A stretch of DNA of 17,357 bases from Luminiphilus sp. (GCA_024638905.1 JAHEJH010000084.1:1-17357), one strand, 5' to 3'; numbered from the stretch's first letter, positions 1 to 8,149 are shown. Numbers and translations are program-made. The notes: generated by a model not told the origin, from the letters alone.

Positions 1-781
1 AAAGCCCACCCCAGATACCTGAGTCCGGTCTTTTTTGCAGCAGCACCTCCCCGGGCGCGCGCGTGACCACCGCGAGCCAGCGCTGCCGCAGGGGAATCGG
101 CTTGCGCGGCTTTCGGCCCGGGAAATCACTTTGTCGATCCTGCGCGTATGCCGCGCAACCCCGCTCCAGAGGGCATTGCTCGCAGGCCGGCCGGCTACGC
201 GTGCAGCAGGTCGCGCCGAGATCCATGATCGCCTGCGTGTAGTCTGCAAGGCGCTCTTGTGGCGTGTGGTGCTCGGCAAAGGACCACAGCGTGTCGCTGA
301 CCGCCCGCTGACCGGGCCAGCCTTCGACCGCGTGGTAACGCGCGAGCACCCGCTTCACGTTGCCATCGAGAATCGGCGCCCGGGTATCCATGGCCAAAGA
401 GAGGATCGCACCGGCGGTAGAGCGCCCAATACCGGGCAGGGCCTCGAGCCCTGCCAGGTCGCTCGGGAAAACGCCGTTGCGCGATGAGCAAACCTGTTTG
501 GCACAGCGGTGCAGGTTGCGGGCGCGGGCGTAGTAGCCGAGGCCGGTCCACAAGTGCAATACCGTGTCCTCGGCGGCCTCAGCCAGATTTTCGACCGAGG
601 GGAACTGCGCCATAAAACGCTCGTAAAAGGGAATGACCGTGGCGACCTGCGTCTGCTGGAGCATGATCTCCGACACCCAAACGCGATACGGCGTGCGGTT
701 TGTTTGCCAGGGCAGGTCGGTGCGCCCGTGCTGGTCAAACCACTCGAGCAACGCGTCGGCAATGTGATCTTTTTCACTCAT
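1..781 (-). CDS. mutY: Adenine DNA glycosylase MutY (5' part, C-terminus outside window)
   Basis: MutY removes adenine mispaired with 8-oxoguanine in base-excision repair. The frame is open from an ATG at 781 (protein starts MSEKDHIADALLEWF) to the window edge, giving 260 codons against about 350 in E. coli MutY. Visible hallmarks are the catalytic Glu38 in VSEIMLQQTQ, the helix-hairpin-helix LPGIGRSTAGA (about 115-125), and the catalytic Asp139 in ILDGNVKRV. The four [4Fe-4S] ligands are Cys193, 200, 203 and 209 in C-x6-C-x2-C-x5-C spacing. The last visible residues (KRPDSGIWGG) begin the Nudix-like C-terminal domain that reads 8-oxoG, so only that domain is missing, by truncation at the window edge. 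The gene is divergent from hisB across 102 bp. I see no internal stop. The family assignment is secure. Confidence 0.97.
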   Translation of the reverse strand, partial: MSEKDHIADALLEWFDQHGRTDLPWQTNRTPYRVWVSEIMLQQTQVATVIPFYERFMAQFPSVENLAEAAEDTVLHLWTGLGYYARARNLHRCAKQVCSSRNGVFPSDLAGLEALPGIGRSTAGAILSLAMDTRAPILDGNVKRVLARYHAVEGWPGQRAVSDTLWSFAEHHTPQERLADYTQAIMDLGATCCTRSRPACEQCPLERGCAAYAQDRQSDFPGRKPRKPIPLRQRWLAVVTRAPGEVLLQKRPDSGIWGGL

Positions 782-800
782 GAAGTGGTAAAGCTTCGCA

Positions 801-829
801 ATGAAGAAGCAGGGCTCTTTCTATACAAT
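801..829 (+). promoter_or_regulatory. Possible sigma-70 promoter for hisBHAF
   Basis: In the 102-bp mutY-hisB divergent gap, TACAAT at 824-829 matches the -10 consensus at five of six positions. ATGAAG at 801-806 is a weak -35 at 17-bp spacing. The predicted start site would be about 836, leaving a leader of roughly 48 nt to the hisB ATG. I see no attenuator leader peptide or His-codon run, and no clear minus-strand promoter for mutY. The call rests on the -10 alone. Confidence 0.3.
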
Positions 830-883
830 GGCGCCCCTAGTGTAGCGCCCGTGCAGTCTGGCGGGTTGCCCGGAGAAGACAGC

Positions 884-1492
884 ATGAGTCAGCAGGAAGC
901 GGGTGCGCGCAAGGCATCAGTCAGCCGCGAGACCCTTGAGACCCAGATTGCGGTCGAGCTATGCCTCGACGGCACCGGCCAGTGCACCCTCGATACGGGA
1001 TTACCCTTCCTCGAGCATATGCTGGATCAGATCGCCCGACACGGCCAGGTGGACCTCGACATCACCGCCAAGGGAGACCTGCACATCGATGCGCATCACA
1101 CAGTCGAAGACATCGGCATCACCCTTGGGCAGGCGTTTAGCGAAGCGATTGGAGACAAGAAAGGCATCGTGCGCTACGGGCACGCCTACGTACCCCTCGA
1201 TGAGGCGCTATCGCGCGTGGTGATCGACTGCAGCGGTCGTCCGGGGCTCGAATTTCACGTGCCGTTTACGCGCGCCAAAGTCGGCGAGTTCGACGTTGAT
1301 CTGGTGGTCGAGTTCTTTCAGGGCTTCGTGAATCACGCCGACGTGACGCTACACATCGAAAATCTCCGCGGCCACAACGCCCACCACCAGGCCGAGACTG
1401 TATTCAAGGCGTTTGGCCGGGCGTTGCGCATGGCGGTCGCGCCCGACGCAGCCATGGCTGGCACCAGCCCCTCGACCAAAGGGGTTTTGTAA
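884..1492 (+). CDS. hisB: Imidazoleglycerol-phosphate dehydratase HisB (monofunctional)
   Basis: HisB dehydrates imidazole glycerol phosphate to imidazole acetol phosphate in cytoplasmic histidine biosynthesis. The frame is open upstream to 509, but ATG 884 (MSQQEAGARKASVSRET) was chosen. It has a GGAGA motif about 7 nt upstream and gives 202 aa, the usual length of a stand-alone dehydratase. The Mn-binding histidine-rich motifs are present: FLEHMLDQIARHG, DAHHTVEDIGITLG and LRGHNAHHQAE. There is no N-terminal HAD histidinol-phosphatase domain, unlike the bifunctional enterobacterial HisB, so the phosphatase must be encoded elsewhere. It is the first gene of the hisBHAF block, with its TAA 3 nt before the hisH start. 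Confidence 0.97.
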   Translation: MSQQEAGARKASVSRETLETQIAVELCLDGTGQCTLDTGLPFLEHMLDQIARHGQVDLDITAKGDLHIDAHHTVEDIGITLGQAFSEAIGDKKGIVRYGHAYVPLDEALSRVVIDCSGRPGLEFHVPFTRAKVGEFDVDLVVEFFQGFVNHADVTLHIENLRGHNAHHQAETVFKAFGRALRMAVAPDAAMAGTSPSTKGVL

Positions 1493-1495
1493 GCC

Positions 1496-2149
1496 GTGAC
1501 CCACCGGGTTGCCGTAATCGATTACGGCATGGGCAACCTGCACTCTGTGGCGAGCGCGCTGGAGCACGTGGGGGCTGCCGAGGTCGTGGTCAGCCATGAA
1601 CCGCAAGCTATCCTTGATGCCGACAGGGTTGTTTTCCCGGGTGTTGGGGGTATCCGTGACTGTATGGAAGCGATCCGTCGCCTCGGCTGTGATCAGTTGC
1701 TGGATCAGGTGCTGAATGTGGATCGCAAGCCGGTGCTGGCCATTTGCGTCGGCATGCAGGCCCTGATGTCTCACTCTCAAGAAAATGGCGGTGTCGACTG
1801 CCTTAATGTGTTGCCGGGCCAGGTTGCCTTCTTTGGCGAGGCGCATCGCGGCGACGAGGGTGAGCGGCTGAAGGTGCCGCACATGGGCTGGAACGCCGTG
1901 CGGCCGGCCATCGATCACCCCTTGTGGCGCGGCATCGAGCCCGACACGCGTTTTTATTTTGTTCACAGCTACCACGTAGTGCCCGATAGCGAGGCAGTCG
2001 TAGCGGGAACGTTTGACTACGGACTTACGGGTTGCGCGGCACTGGCGCAGGAGAACCTGTTCGCAACGCAGTTTCACCCGGAGAAGAGCCATACCGCGGG
2101 GCTGACGCTACTTAAAAACTTTCTCGACTGGGACGGCACATGCTCGTAA
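1496..2149 (+). CDS. hisH: Imidazole glycerol phosphate synthase, glutaminase subunit HisH
   Basis: HisH is the class I glutamine amidotransferase subunit. It hydrolyses glutamine and channels ammonia to HisF in the HisHF heterodimer. The catalytic triad is visible as Cys84 in ICVGMQAL, and His194 and Glu196 in QFHPEKS. The N-terminus VAVIDYGMGNLHSV and the oxyanion-region PGVGG (about 48-52) are typical. The start is a GTG at 1496, 3 nt after the hisB stop. Its Shine-Dalgarno sequence is poor (an AAGGGG about 11 nt upstream), which suggests translational coupling to hisB. The protein is 217 aa, slightly longer than E. coli HisH. The stop codon region overlaps hisA by 10 nt. Confidence 0.97.
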   Translation: MTHRVAVIDYGMGNLHSVASALEHVGAAEVVVSHEPQAILDADRVVFPGVGGIRDCMEAIRRLGCDQLLDQVLNVDRKPVLAICVGMQALMSHSQENGGVDCLNVLPGQVAFFGEAHRGDEGERLKVPHMGWNAVRPAIDHPLWRGIEPDTRFYFVHSYHVVPDSEAVVAGTFDYGLTGCAALAQENLFATQFHPEKSHTAGLTLLKNFLDWDGTCS

Positions 2150-2883
2150 TACCCGCCATTGATTTGAAAGACGGCCAGTGCGTCCGCCTGCGGCAGGGCG
2201 ATATGGCAGACAGCACGGTGTTCTCTGACGACCCCGTTGCCACGGCGCAGCGATGGTTCGACGAGGGCGCCCGGCGGCTCCATATTGTCGATCTAGACGG
2301 CGCTTTTGCAGGGGAGCCCGTCAACGCCGGCATCATCGAGGCCATCTCAAAGGCGTTGCCGACACTGCCGATTCAGATCGGTGGCGGCATCCGCAATCTC
2401 GAGACGATTGCGCGCTATCTTGAAGCTGGGGTGGAGTACGCGATCATCGGCACCATGGCAGCCAAAAACCCTGAATTTGTCCATCAAGCCTGCGCAGCCT
2501 TTCCAGAGCACATCATTGTCGGCATCGATGCCCGAGGGGGCCGTGTTGCCGTCGAGGGCTGGGCTAGCGAGAGCGAACTCGATGCCACCGATCTTGCCAA
2601 GCGCTTTGCCGATGCGGGCGTGAGCGCGGTGGTCTACACCGATATTGACCGTGACGGCATGATGCAAGGTGTCAATGTCGAGGCAACAGTCGCGCTAGCA
2701 GCTGAGTCGGGGCTACCGGTTATTGCCTCAGGCGGCATTAGCGAGCTTGAGGATGTGCGTGGCCTGATGCAGCACGCGAGGGCAGGCATATGTGGCGCCA
2801 TTACGGGGCGCGCGATCTATGAGGGCACGTTGGATCTGGCCGAGGCTCAGACCATGGTTGATGCTTTTCTGGAGAGCGACTGA
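2140..2883 (+). CDS. hisA: ProFAR isomerase HisA
   Basis: HisA is 1-(5-phosphoribosyl)-5-[(5-phosphoribosylamino)methylideneamino]imidazole-4-carboxamide isomerase, a (beta/alpha)8-barrel that performs an Amadori rearrangement in histidine synthesis. The catalytic aspartates are seen as Asp8 in PAIDLKDG and Asp130 in VGIDARGG. The phosphate-binding glycine loops are IQIGGGIRN (about 79-87) and VIASGGIS. At 247 aa it is the family's normal length. Its ATG at 2140 lies inside the end of hisH (10-nt overlap), and its TGA shares one base with the hisF ATG. Translational coupling along hisHAF is therefore likely. Confidence 0.97.
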   Translation: MLVIPAIDLKDGQCVRLRQGDMADSTVFSDDPVATAQRWFDEGARRLHIVDLDGAFAGEPVNAGIIEAISKALPTLPIQIGGGIRNLETIARYLEAGVEYAIIGTMAAKNPEFVHQACAAFPEHIIVGIDARGGRVAVEGWASESELDATDLAKRFADAGVSAVVYTDIDRDGMMQGVNVEATVALAAESGLPVIASGGISELEDVRGLMQHARAGICGAITGRAIYEGTLDLAEAQTMVDAFLESD

Positions 2884-3656
2884 TGGCGCTCGCCAAACGC
2901 ATCATTCCCTGCCTCGACGTTGATCAGGGGCGGGTGGTGAAGGGCGTCAACTTTGTGGGTATTCGTGACGCCGGTGACCCGGTGGAAATTGCGCGACGCT
3001 ATAACGAAGAGGGCGCCGACGAGATCACATTTCTGGATATTACGGCGAGCCACGAAGAGCGCGACACGACAGTGCACACCGTAGAGCAGATTGCCCGCGA
3101 GGTGTTTATTCCGCTGACAGTGGGCGGTGGCATTCGCTCGTTGCAGGATATTCGCACCATGCTTAATGCCGGTGCCGATAAAGTCAGTATCAATACCGCC
3201 GCGATTCACGATCCCGAGCTGGTGCGTGACGCGGCGGCCCGATTCGGCTCGCAGTGCATTGTTGTGGCGATCGATGTGAAGCGGGTCTCGGCACCCGATG
3301 ATGCGCCGCGCTACGAGCTCTTTACCCACGGCGGCCGCAAGCCCACCGGGATAGAGGCGGTGGAATGGGCCGCAAAAATGGCGACGTTGGGTGCCGGTGA
3401 GCTCTTGCTGACCAGCATGGACCGGGATGGCACCCGCGATGGTTTCGAATTGGTCATTACCCGCGCGATTACCGACGCGGTCGACATTCCGGTGATTGCC
3501 TCGGGCGGCGTGGGAACGCTTCAGCACCTGGCCGATGGCGTGACAGAAGGGGGCGCCGACGCCGTATTGGCTGCCAGCATCTTCCACTTTGGTGAGTACA
3601 CGGTGGCCGAGGCCAAGTCGTTCATGGCCGACCGAGGCATCACGATGCGGGTGTGA
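2883..3656 (+). CDS. hisF: Imidazole glycerol phosphate synthase, cyclase subunit HisF
   Basis: HisF uses HisH-derived ammonia to convert PRFAR to imidazole glycerol phosphate and AICAR, linking histidine and purine synthesis. Catalytic residues are Asp12 in IIPCLDVDQGRVVKG and Asp131 in VVAIDVKR. The phosphate-binding loops LTVGGGIRS and VIASGGVG and the motif MDRDGT are also present. At 257 aa it is full length. The start ATG is in a TGATG overlap with hisA, with GGAGAG about 7 nt upstream. It is the last gene of the his block and converges on ctpA 66 bp downstream. hisG, hisD, hisC, hisI and hisE are not in this window. Confidence 0.98.
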   Translation: MALAKRIIPCLDVDQGRVVKGVNFVGIRDAGDPVEIARRYNEEGADEITFLDITASHEERDTTVHTVEQIAREVFIPLTVGGGIRSLQDIRTMLNAGADKVSINTAAIHDPELVRDAAARFGSQCIVVAIDVKRVSAPDDAPRYELFTHGGRKPTGIEAVEWAAKMATLGAGELLLTSMDRDGTRDGFELVITRAITDAVDIPVIASGGVGTLQHLADGVTEGGADAVLAASIFHFGEYTVAEAKSFMADRGITMRV

Positions 3657-3685
3657 TAGCGGGCAAGCTATCGAGGATGCGCCGT

Positions 3686-3710
3686 CACGGACCCAGAAAT
3701 AACGTCCGTG
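3686..3710. terminator. Weak hairpin between convergent hisF and ctpA
   Basis: CACGGAC (3686-3692) and GTCCGTG (3704-3710) form a perfect 7-bp inverted repeat around an 11-nt loop, within the 66-bp convergent gap. No T-tract follows on either strand, so it is not a canonical intrinsic terminator. It may be a Rho-assisted or 3'-end stabilising stem for either transcript. Confidence 0.35.
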
Positions 3711-3722
3711 CTCGCGGGCGTG

Positions 3723-5132
3723 TCAGGGCGCGCCGAGCGCCACTGTGGTGGGGTCCTCTGCCTCAGGTGCTTCGGGTGGGGCCTCGGGCGTCAGTAAATT
3801 GATGCCGCGCAGGAGTGTCAGCGCCTCATAAAGCTGATTATCTGAGTTGCGTAACTCCGTCAGCGCTTCGCTCTCTGATTGGGCATCTACGGGACCACCG
3901 TCACCGCTCAGGCTCCCCTGCAGGTCGGCTTCTGTGGTGCGGCGGTTTGACTCAACGCTGGTCACTTCTGCTCGCTCCACCACGATGTCGGGCACGATGC
4001 CTTCCGCCTGAATCGAGCGACCATTGGGGGTGTAGTAGAGCGCGGTGGTGAGTTTGACGGCGCGGGTGTCGTTGACCGGCAGTATGGTTTGCACCGAGCC
4101 TTTGCCGAAACTCCTCGTGCCCATGATGACCGCGCGCCGACGATCCTGCAGTGCACCCGCCACAATTTCCGATGCGCTGGCCGAGCCGCCGTTGATCAGC
4201 ACTACAATCGGCGCGCCGTTCAGCATGTCGCCGGCCGCTGCTTCATATTGGTCTGCGGCCTGAGGGTGGCGGCCTTCGGTGTACACCACCAAGCCGCCAT
4301 CCAGCACAGCGCCCGCCATGTCGACACTGGCACCCAGCACGCCGCCCGGGTTGTTACGTAGGTCAATGACAACACCCTTTAAAGGGCCCTCGGCCTGGGC
4401 TTTCGCCAATGTGGCGACGGCCTCAAGACCGGTATCTCTTTGGAACTGGGATGCCCGCAGCCAGAGATAGCCCTCCATGAGCTCCCGGCTGCGCACGCTG
4501 GGCACTTTGATAATGTCGCGGATGACGGTGACGTCGAAAGGGTCAGCGACACCGCGTCGACCAATCGTCAACAATACTTCAGACCCAGTGGGCCCCCGCA
4601 TGAGATCAACGGACTTGTTGACCGGCAGGTCGCGGATGGATTCACCGTCAATTTTCAGAATGACATCCCCCGCCTCGAGTCCCGCCGCCTCGGCTGGTGA
4701 GCCGTCGATCGGAGCAATGATGGTGATGTAGCCGCGGTCCTGACCAATCTCGATACCGAGCCCGCTGAACTCGCCCTGCGTCGTTTCCTGCAGTGAGTCG
4801 TAGGCTTTTTCCTTTAGAAAGACGGAATGGGGGTCGAGACCCGACAGCATGCCTTGCACTGCGAGTTCGAACAGCTCGCTGTCGGGGACTGATTCCACAT
4901 AGCCCTGCCGAATCTGGTTAAACACGTCGGCAAACATCTGCAGTTCTTCGAGGGGTAGTGATTGTGTCGTGGGATCGCCAGCGCTCTCTGCAGAGCTAGT
5001 CATCCCGCTATGGGGATCGTTGCCCGGCATGGAATGGCTGTCTTCGGTTTCAGGCTCCTGCGCCAGAATCGGCGAGCAGATCAAGAGTGTCAGCAGCAAT
5101 CCGATGCCGCGAAAGCGTAAACGCACGTCCAT
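3723..5132 (-). CDS. ctpA: S41 family carboxy-terminal processing protease (CtpA-like), secreted
   Basis: This is a periplasmic serine protease of the S41/C-terminal processing family, which trims or degrades envelope proteins including cell-wall hydrolases. The frame extends upstream to 5216, but ATG 5132 was chosen because it has an AGGA motif at good spacing and opens directly with a signal peptide (MDVRLRFRGIGLLLTLLI, cleavage near ILA-QEP), giving 469 aa. After a low-complexity linker come the N-terminal S41 region, a PDZ domain (about 120-200, FSGLGIEIG onwards) and the protease core. The Ser/Lys dyad is Ser319 in GGSASASEI and Lys344 in SFGKGSVQT, with the family's 25-residue separation. 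A Pro/Glu/Ala-rich C-terminal tail follows. It lies 68 bp downstream of envC. A PDZ-protease next to an amidase activator suggests a shared envelope-remodelling role, which is inference. Confidence 0.94.
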   Translation of the reverse strand: MDVRLRFRGIGLLLTLLICSPILAQEPETEDSHSMPGNDPHSGMTSSAESAGDPTTQSLPLEELQMFADVFNQIRQGYVESVPDSELFELAVQGMLSGLDPHSVFLKEKAYDSLQETTQGEFSGLGIEIGQDRGYITIIAPIDGSPAEAAGLEAGDVILKIDGESIRDLPVNKSVDLMRGPTGSEVLLTIGRRGVADPFDVTVIRDIIKVPSVRSRELMEGYLWLRASQFQRDTGLEAVATLAKAQAEGPLKGVVIDLRNNPGGVLGASVDMAGAVLDGGLVVYTEGRHPQAADQYEAAAGDMLNGAPIVVLINGGSASASEIVAGALQDRRRAVIMGTRSFGKGSVQTILPVNDTRAVKLTTALYYTPNGRSIQAEGIVPDIVVERAEVTSVESNRRTTEADLQGSLSGDGGPVDAQSESEALTELRNSDNQLYEALTLLRGINLLTPEAPPEAPEAEDPTTVALGAP

Positions 5133-5166
5133 GAGAATTTCCTGAAAGTAAGGCCTGAAAGCGTTG

Positions 5167-5195
5167 GGCCGGTAATGGTACCCGATTATCCGGCC
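5167..5195. repeat. Imperfect inverted repeat in the envC-ctpA gap
   Basis: GGCCGGTAAT (5167-5176) pairs with ATTATCCGGCC (5185-5195), with one bulged T at 5189, around an 8-nt loop that itself contains GGTACC. In the minus-strand transcript this makes a 6+4-bp stem about 35 nt upstream of the ctpA start. No U-tract follows. It could be an mRNA-processing or stability element that sets ctpA expression relative to envC, or it could be chance. Confidence 0.4.
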
Positions 5196-5200
5196 GGGTC

Positions 5201-6379
5201 TCAGCGACGTATCCACTCGCCAGGATCGACTGGCTCGCCCCGGTGCCGAATTTCAAAATACAGGCCAGACGTCTCGCTACCCCCACTGGCGCCCGCTTTG
5301 GCGATGATGTCACCGGCACTGACACGATCGCCCACTCCCCGCAGCAGGCTGTGGTTCTGGGCATAGAGGGACAGCCACCCCTCCCCGTGATCAATCACCA
5401 TCAGAAGGCCCTGACCGCGAAGCCAGTCCGCATAGATGATGTCGCCGCCGTGAACAGCGCGGACGGGCTCACCTTCATCTGCCGTGATCAGCCAACCGCG
5501 CCAGCGAATATCCGCATTGCGTCGCGCACCGTATCGGTTTGTCAGCTTGCCCGCCATTGGCATGGACAGCGCGCCCTGGGTATCGGCGAAGGGTAGACGC
5601 GCTTCCGGTGGCGTCACCACCGGGAAGGAAGCGGCGGCGAGCGCCTCCAGCTCGTCAAGCAACGCATTCAGTCGTGCCTGATCCCGTTCCAGCGCGCTCA
5701 GGCGCTGCTGGTCGTCCTGCACCCGCTGGCTGATTAGGGTGAGGGTGCTTTGTCGCGTGGCACGCTGGTCTGTTAGCGTCGTTTTGGTGGCCGCCGCAGC
5801 GGTCGCCTGCTCCAGGATTGCTGTTTCCGCTTGAGCGATGCGGCTACGGTTCTGTTCGACCGCTTCCAGACCCAGTTGGTACTCCGCAATCGTCTGCTGC
5901 TGCGCTTCTATCAGCGCCTCAAAGTAGGCGAGATTCCGAGCCACGTCCTCTGGGTTTTGGTCGCCCAGCCAGACCCGGAAGCCACCTCCCTGTTGTAGCA
6001 CCCACAGCTGTTGGATGCTGGCGTCGATGGTATCTGTTCGCTGGCGTTGGGCGTCTCGGAGTTGTTCGCCTTCGGCATCGAGCGCTTTGAGCTCCTGCTT
6101 TAGCGCGCGACGTTCCTGGCTCAGCGTACCCAGCTGCCGGTCGAGCTCGCCGATCTGTACTTCCGTCTCTTGCAATGCATCCTGCAGCGTGTCGCGTTCA
6201 CTTTCCTGAGAGGCCAGTCGTGCTTGAATGACTGAGATCTCGGCGCGCAGCGCTTCGATCTGTTCAGAGGTTTGGTCGAGGGTATTGGGCGATTGCGCCC
6301 ATGCGGTAACCGACAGACCCGCCCACAAGGCAAGGCAGCAGATGCTCTGTCTGGGGCCTAGCGTGAAGACGCGAGCCAC
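5201..6379 (-). CDS. envC: EnvC-like murein hydrolase activator (coiled coil plus degenerate LytM domain)
   Basis: EnvC family proteins act in the periplasm with FtsEX to activate N-acetylmuramyl-L-alanine amidases at the septum. The 392-aa protein starts with a GTG and has a signal peptide ending near TAWAQ. It then has long Gln/Glu/Arg-rich coiled coils (about 30-130 and 150-250) and a C-terminal M23/LytM fold (about 265-390). The zinc site is degraded: the usual first-His region reads RWRGWLITADEG, and the HxH position reads LYFEIRH with Tyr for the first His. This fits a non-catalytic activator rather than an active endopeptidase. It starts 11 bp after the gpmI stop, so the two are very likely co-transcribed. 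The family assignment is firm; the exact amidase partner is not visible here. Confidence 0.92.
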   Translation of the reverse strand: MARVFTLGPRQSICCLALWAGLSVTAWAQSPNTLDQTSEQIEALRAEISVIQARLASQESERDTLQDALQETEVQIGELDRQLGTLSQERRALKQELKALDAEGEQLRDAQRQRTDTIDASIQQLWVLQQGGGFRVWLGDQNPEDVARNLAYFEALIEAQQQTIAEYQLGLEAVEQNRSRIAQAETAILEQATAAAATKTTLTDQRATRQSTLTLISQRVQDDQQRLSALERDQARLNALLDELEALAAASFPVVTPPEARLPFADTQGALSMPMAGKLTNRYGARRNADIRWRGWLITADEGEPVRAVHGGDIIYADWLRGQGLLMVIDHGEGWLSLYAQNHSLLRGVGDRVSAGDIIAKAGASGGSETSGLYFEIRHRGEPVDPGEWIRR

Positions 6380-6390
6380 CGAGCGCGGGC

Positions 6391-7923
6391 TCAGTGCTTG
6401 AGGAGGCTGCGTCCTGACATTGCAGCGGGGACGTCCAGTCCCATCATGGTCAGGACGGTAGGCGCGATATCGGCGAGGATGCCACCGTCGGGATCCAGAT
6501 CGCGGTTGCCCTGGCCAAGGTAAATCAGTGGCACGGGTTCGGTCGTATGCTGGGTGTGTGGCTGGTCGTTTTTATAGTCGTGCATTTGCTCACAATTGCC
6601 GTGATCGGCGGTGATCAAACCCTCGCCACCTGTGGCGAGCAATGCCGCTTCGATTCTGCCCAGACACTGATCAAGAGTTTCGACCGCCGACACGGCGGCG
6701 TCAAACTGACCGGTATGGCCCACCATGTCACCGTTAGCAAAATTGACGACGATAAAGTCGTAGTCACCCGACTCAATGGCCGCGACCAGCGCATCAGTGA
6801 CCTCGTGGGCACTCATCTCCGGCTGTAAGTCATAGGTAGCCACGTCGGGTGACGGGATCAGCGTGCGCGTTTCACCTACAAACGTGTCTTCGCGACCGCC
6901 GCTGAAGAAGAAGGTCACGTGCGCATACTTCTCGGTCTCGGCAATCCTCAGCTGAGTGAGGCCTTTACCGGCAAGCACCTCGCCGAGGCTGTCTTGCAGC
7001 GTGTCGGGAGGAAAAGCCACTGGACACGACAGAGACCCTGCGTACTCGGTCGTCGTGACGAATCGCAGAGCGGGTTGCTGGCGTCGGTCAAAGCCGCTGA
7101 AGTCAGATTCAGTCAGTGCCTGGGTGAGTTGCCGTGCTCGGTCTGCACGAAAATTCATGAACAGCACGGCGTCGCCATCCGCGAAGACGGCGGGGTCACC
7201 AATTCGAGTCGGGGCGACGAACTCGTCGTCCTCGTCCCGAGCGTAGGCGGCTTGCAATGCATCCAGGGCGGTGGGAGCGTCATGTGCCGCCTCGCCCCCT
7301 GTCAGCAGCGAGTAGCTTTTCTCAATGCGGTCCCAGCGGTTGTCTCGATCCATTGCCCAGTAGCGACCATGGACGGACGCAATCCGCCCGGTGCCGAGTG
7401 CGGCAAAGACCGCTTCTGCACGTTCCAATGACGGGGCAGCGCTGCGGGGAGGGGTATCCCTGCCGTCGAGAAACGCATGCAAGAAGAGTGCCTTCGCGCC
7501 GCGTTCTGCGGCCAGTCTCAGCGCCTCGAACAGCTGTTCTTCATGACTGTGAACGCCGCCGGGGGATAGCAGGCCCATGATATGGACCGCTTTATTGGAA
7601 GCCACAGCGTGATCGATGGCATCCAGATATACGCTGTTGGTGGCAAAATCGCCGCTGGTAATCGCTTGATCGATCCGTGTAATGGACTGGTAAACGATGC
7701 GCCCTGCGCCGAGGCTCATATGACCGACCTCGGAGTTACCCATCTGGCCGTCGGGCAGGCCGACATCCAGCCCGGATCCTGAAACCAGCGTGTGGGGCGC
7801 CTCACGCCACAGACGGTCCAGAGTCGGTGTTCTTGCAGCAAGGATCGCGTTGTCCTCGCTGGCAGAGCGGTGACCAAAACCATCTAGAATGATCAGTAGT
7901 GTGGTGCGTCGGGGCGTAGACAC
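6391..7923 (-). CDS. gpmI: 2,3-bisphosphoglycerate-independent phosphoglycerate mutase GpmI
   Basis: GpmI interconverts 3- and 2-phosphoglycerate in glycolysis and gluconeogenesis using two Mn ions and a phosphoserine intermediate. The frame runs up to 8034, but the GTG at 7923 (protein STPRRTTLLIILDGFG) was chosen. It gives 510 aa, close to E. coli GpmI (514), and removes a 37-residue extension unlike the family. Metal and catalytic residues include Asp14 in ILDGFG, Ser64 in GQMGNSEVGH, and the motifs HAFLDGRDTPP, GRYWAMDRD, NFRADRARQ, NFANGDMVGHTG and TADHGNCEQM. The Shine-Dalgarno sequence for the GTG is weak, so the start is the uncertain part. It is the first gene of gpmI-envC-ctpA and is divergent from the rhodanese operon. 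Confidence 0.96.
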   Translation of the reverse strand: MSTPRRTTLLIILDGFGHRSASEDNAILAARTPTLDRLWREAPHTLVSGSGLDVGLPDGQMGNSEVGHMSLGAGRIVYQSITRIDQAITSGDFATNSVYLDAIDHAVASNKAVHIMGLLSPGGVHSHEEQLFEALRLAAERGAKALFLHAFLDGRDTPPRSAAPSLERAEAVFAALGTGRIASVHGRYWAMDRDNRWDRIEKSYSLLTGGEAAHDAPTALDALQAAYARDEDDEFVAPTRIGDPAVFADGDAVLFMNFRADRARQLTQALTESDFSGFDRRQQPALRFVTTTEYAGSLSCPVAFPPDTLQDSLGEVLAGKGLTQLRIAETEKYAHVTFFFSGGREDTFVGETRTLIPSPDVATYDLQPEMSAHEVTDALVAAIESGDYDFIVVNFANGDMVGHTGQFDAAVSAVETLDQCLGRIEAALLATGGEGLITADHGNCEQMHDYKNDQPHTQHTTEPVPLIYLGQGNRDLDPDGGILADIAPTVLTMMGLDVPAAMSGRSLLKH

Positions 7924-8149
7924 GGCGTGTAGGGCTCGGGTAGCTGACCCGCGTATTGTAACGCGCCCCCGCAGACGGAGCACTACTACTGACTGGAGGG
8001 TGGTCGGTTGAACCGATATACTCGCGCCCCTCATACAGTGCAGTAACGTCTATTTAAAAACGGATTGCAGTCAGTCGATTGCGGTACAAGCCCGAATGAG
8101 CGCAATACATCCAAGGTCAGGCAGGTGCGGCTAAACGGATGATTGCGCA
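7924..8149. promoter_or_regulatory. Divergent promoter region between gpmI and the rhodanese-grxC-secB operon
   Basis: This 226-bp gap holds no gene I can support. On the plus strand TATACT at 8017-8022 is a good -10 match, but its best -35 is poor. On the minus strand TACAAT at 7960-7955 is a reasonable -10 for gpmI, lying about 32 nt upstream of its GTG, which indirectly supports that start over the ATG at 8034. No operator dyad or riboswitch-like structure stands out. Confidence 0.35.

Noticed and set aside
195..777. Long open frames opposite and beside mutY (35-487 plus; 195-551 and 355-777 minus)
   Set aside because: They are alternative frames of mutY. The translated sequences are Arg/Pro-rich without family motifs, while the mutY frame carries all catalytic and Fe-S residues.
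1349..2092. 247-aa minus-strand open frame across hisB/hisH
   Set aside because: It is antisense to two clearly functional his genes, has no recognisable motif, and is a typical GC-rich shadow frame.
2847..3587. 246-aa minus-strand open frame opposite hisF
   Set aside because: It is a shadow of hisF. It has no domain, no ribosome site and no operon context.
6919..7431. 170-aa plus-strand open frame inside gpmI
   Set aside because: It is antisense to conserved GpmI catalytic motifs, and its composition matches a shadow frame.
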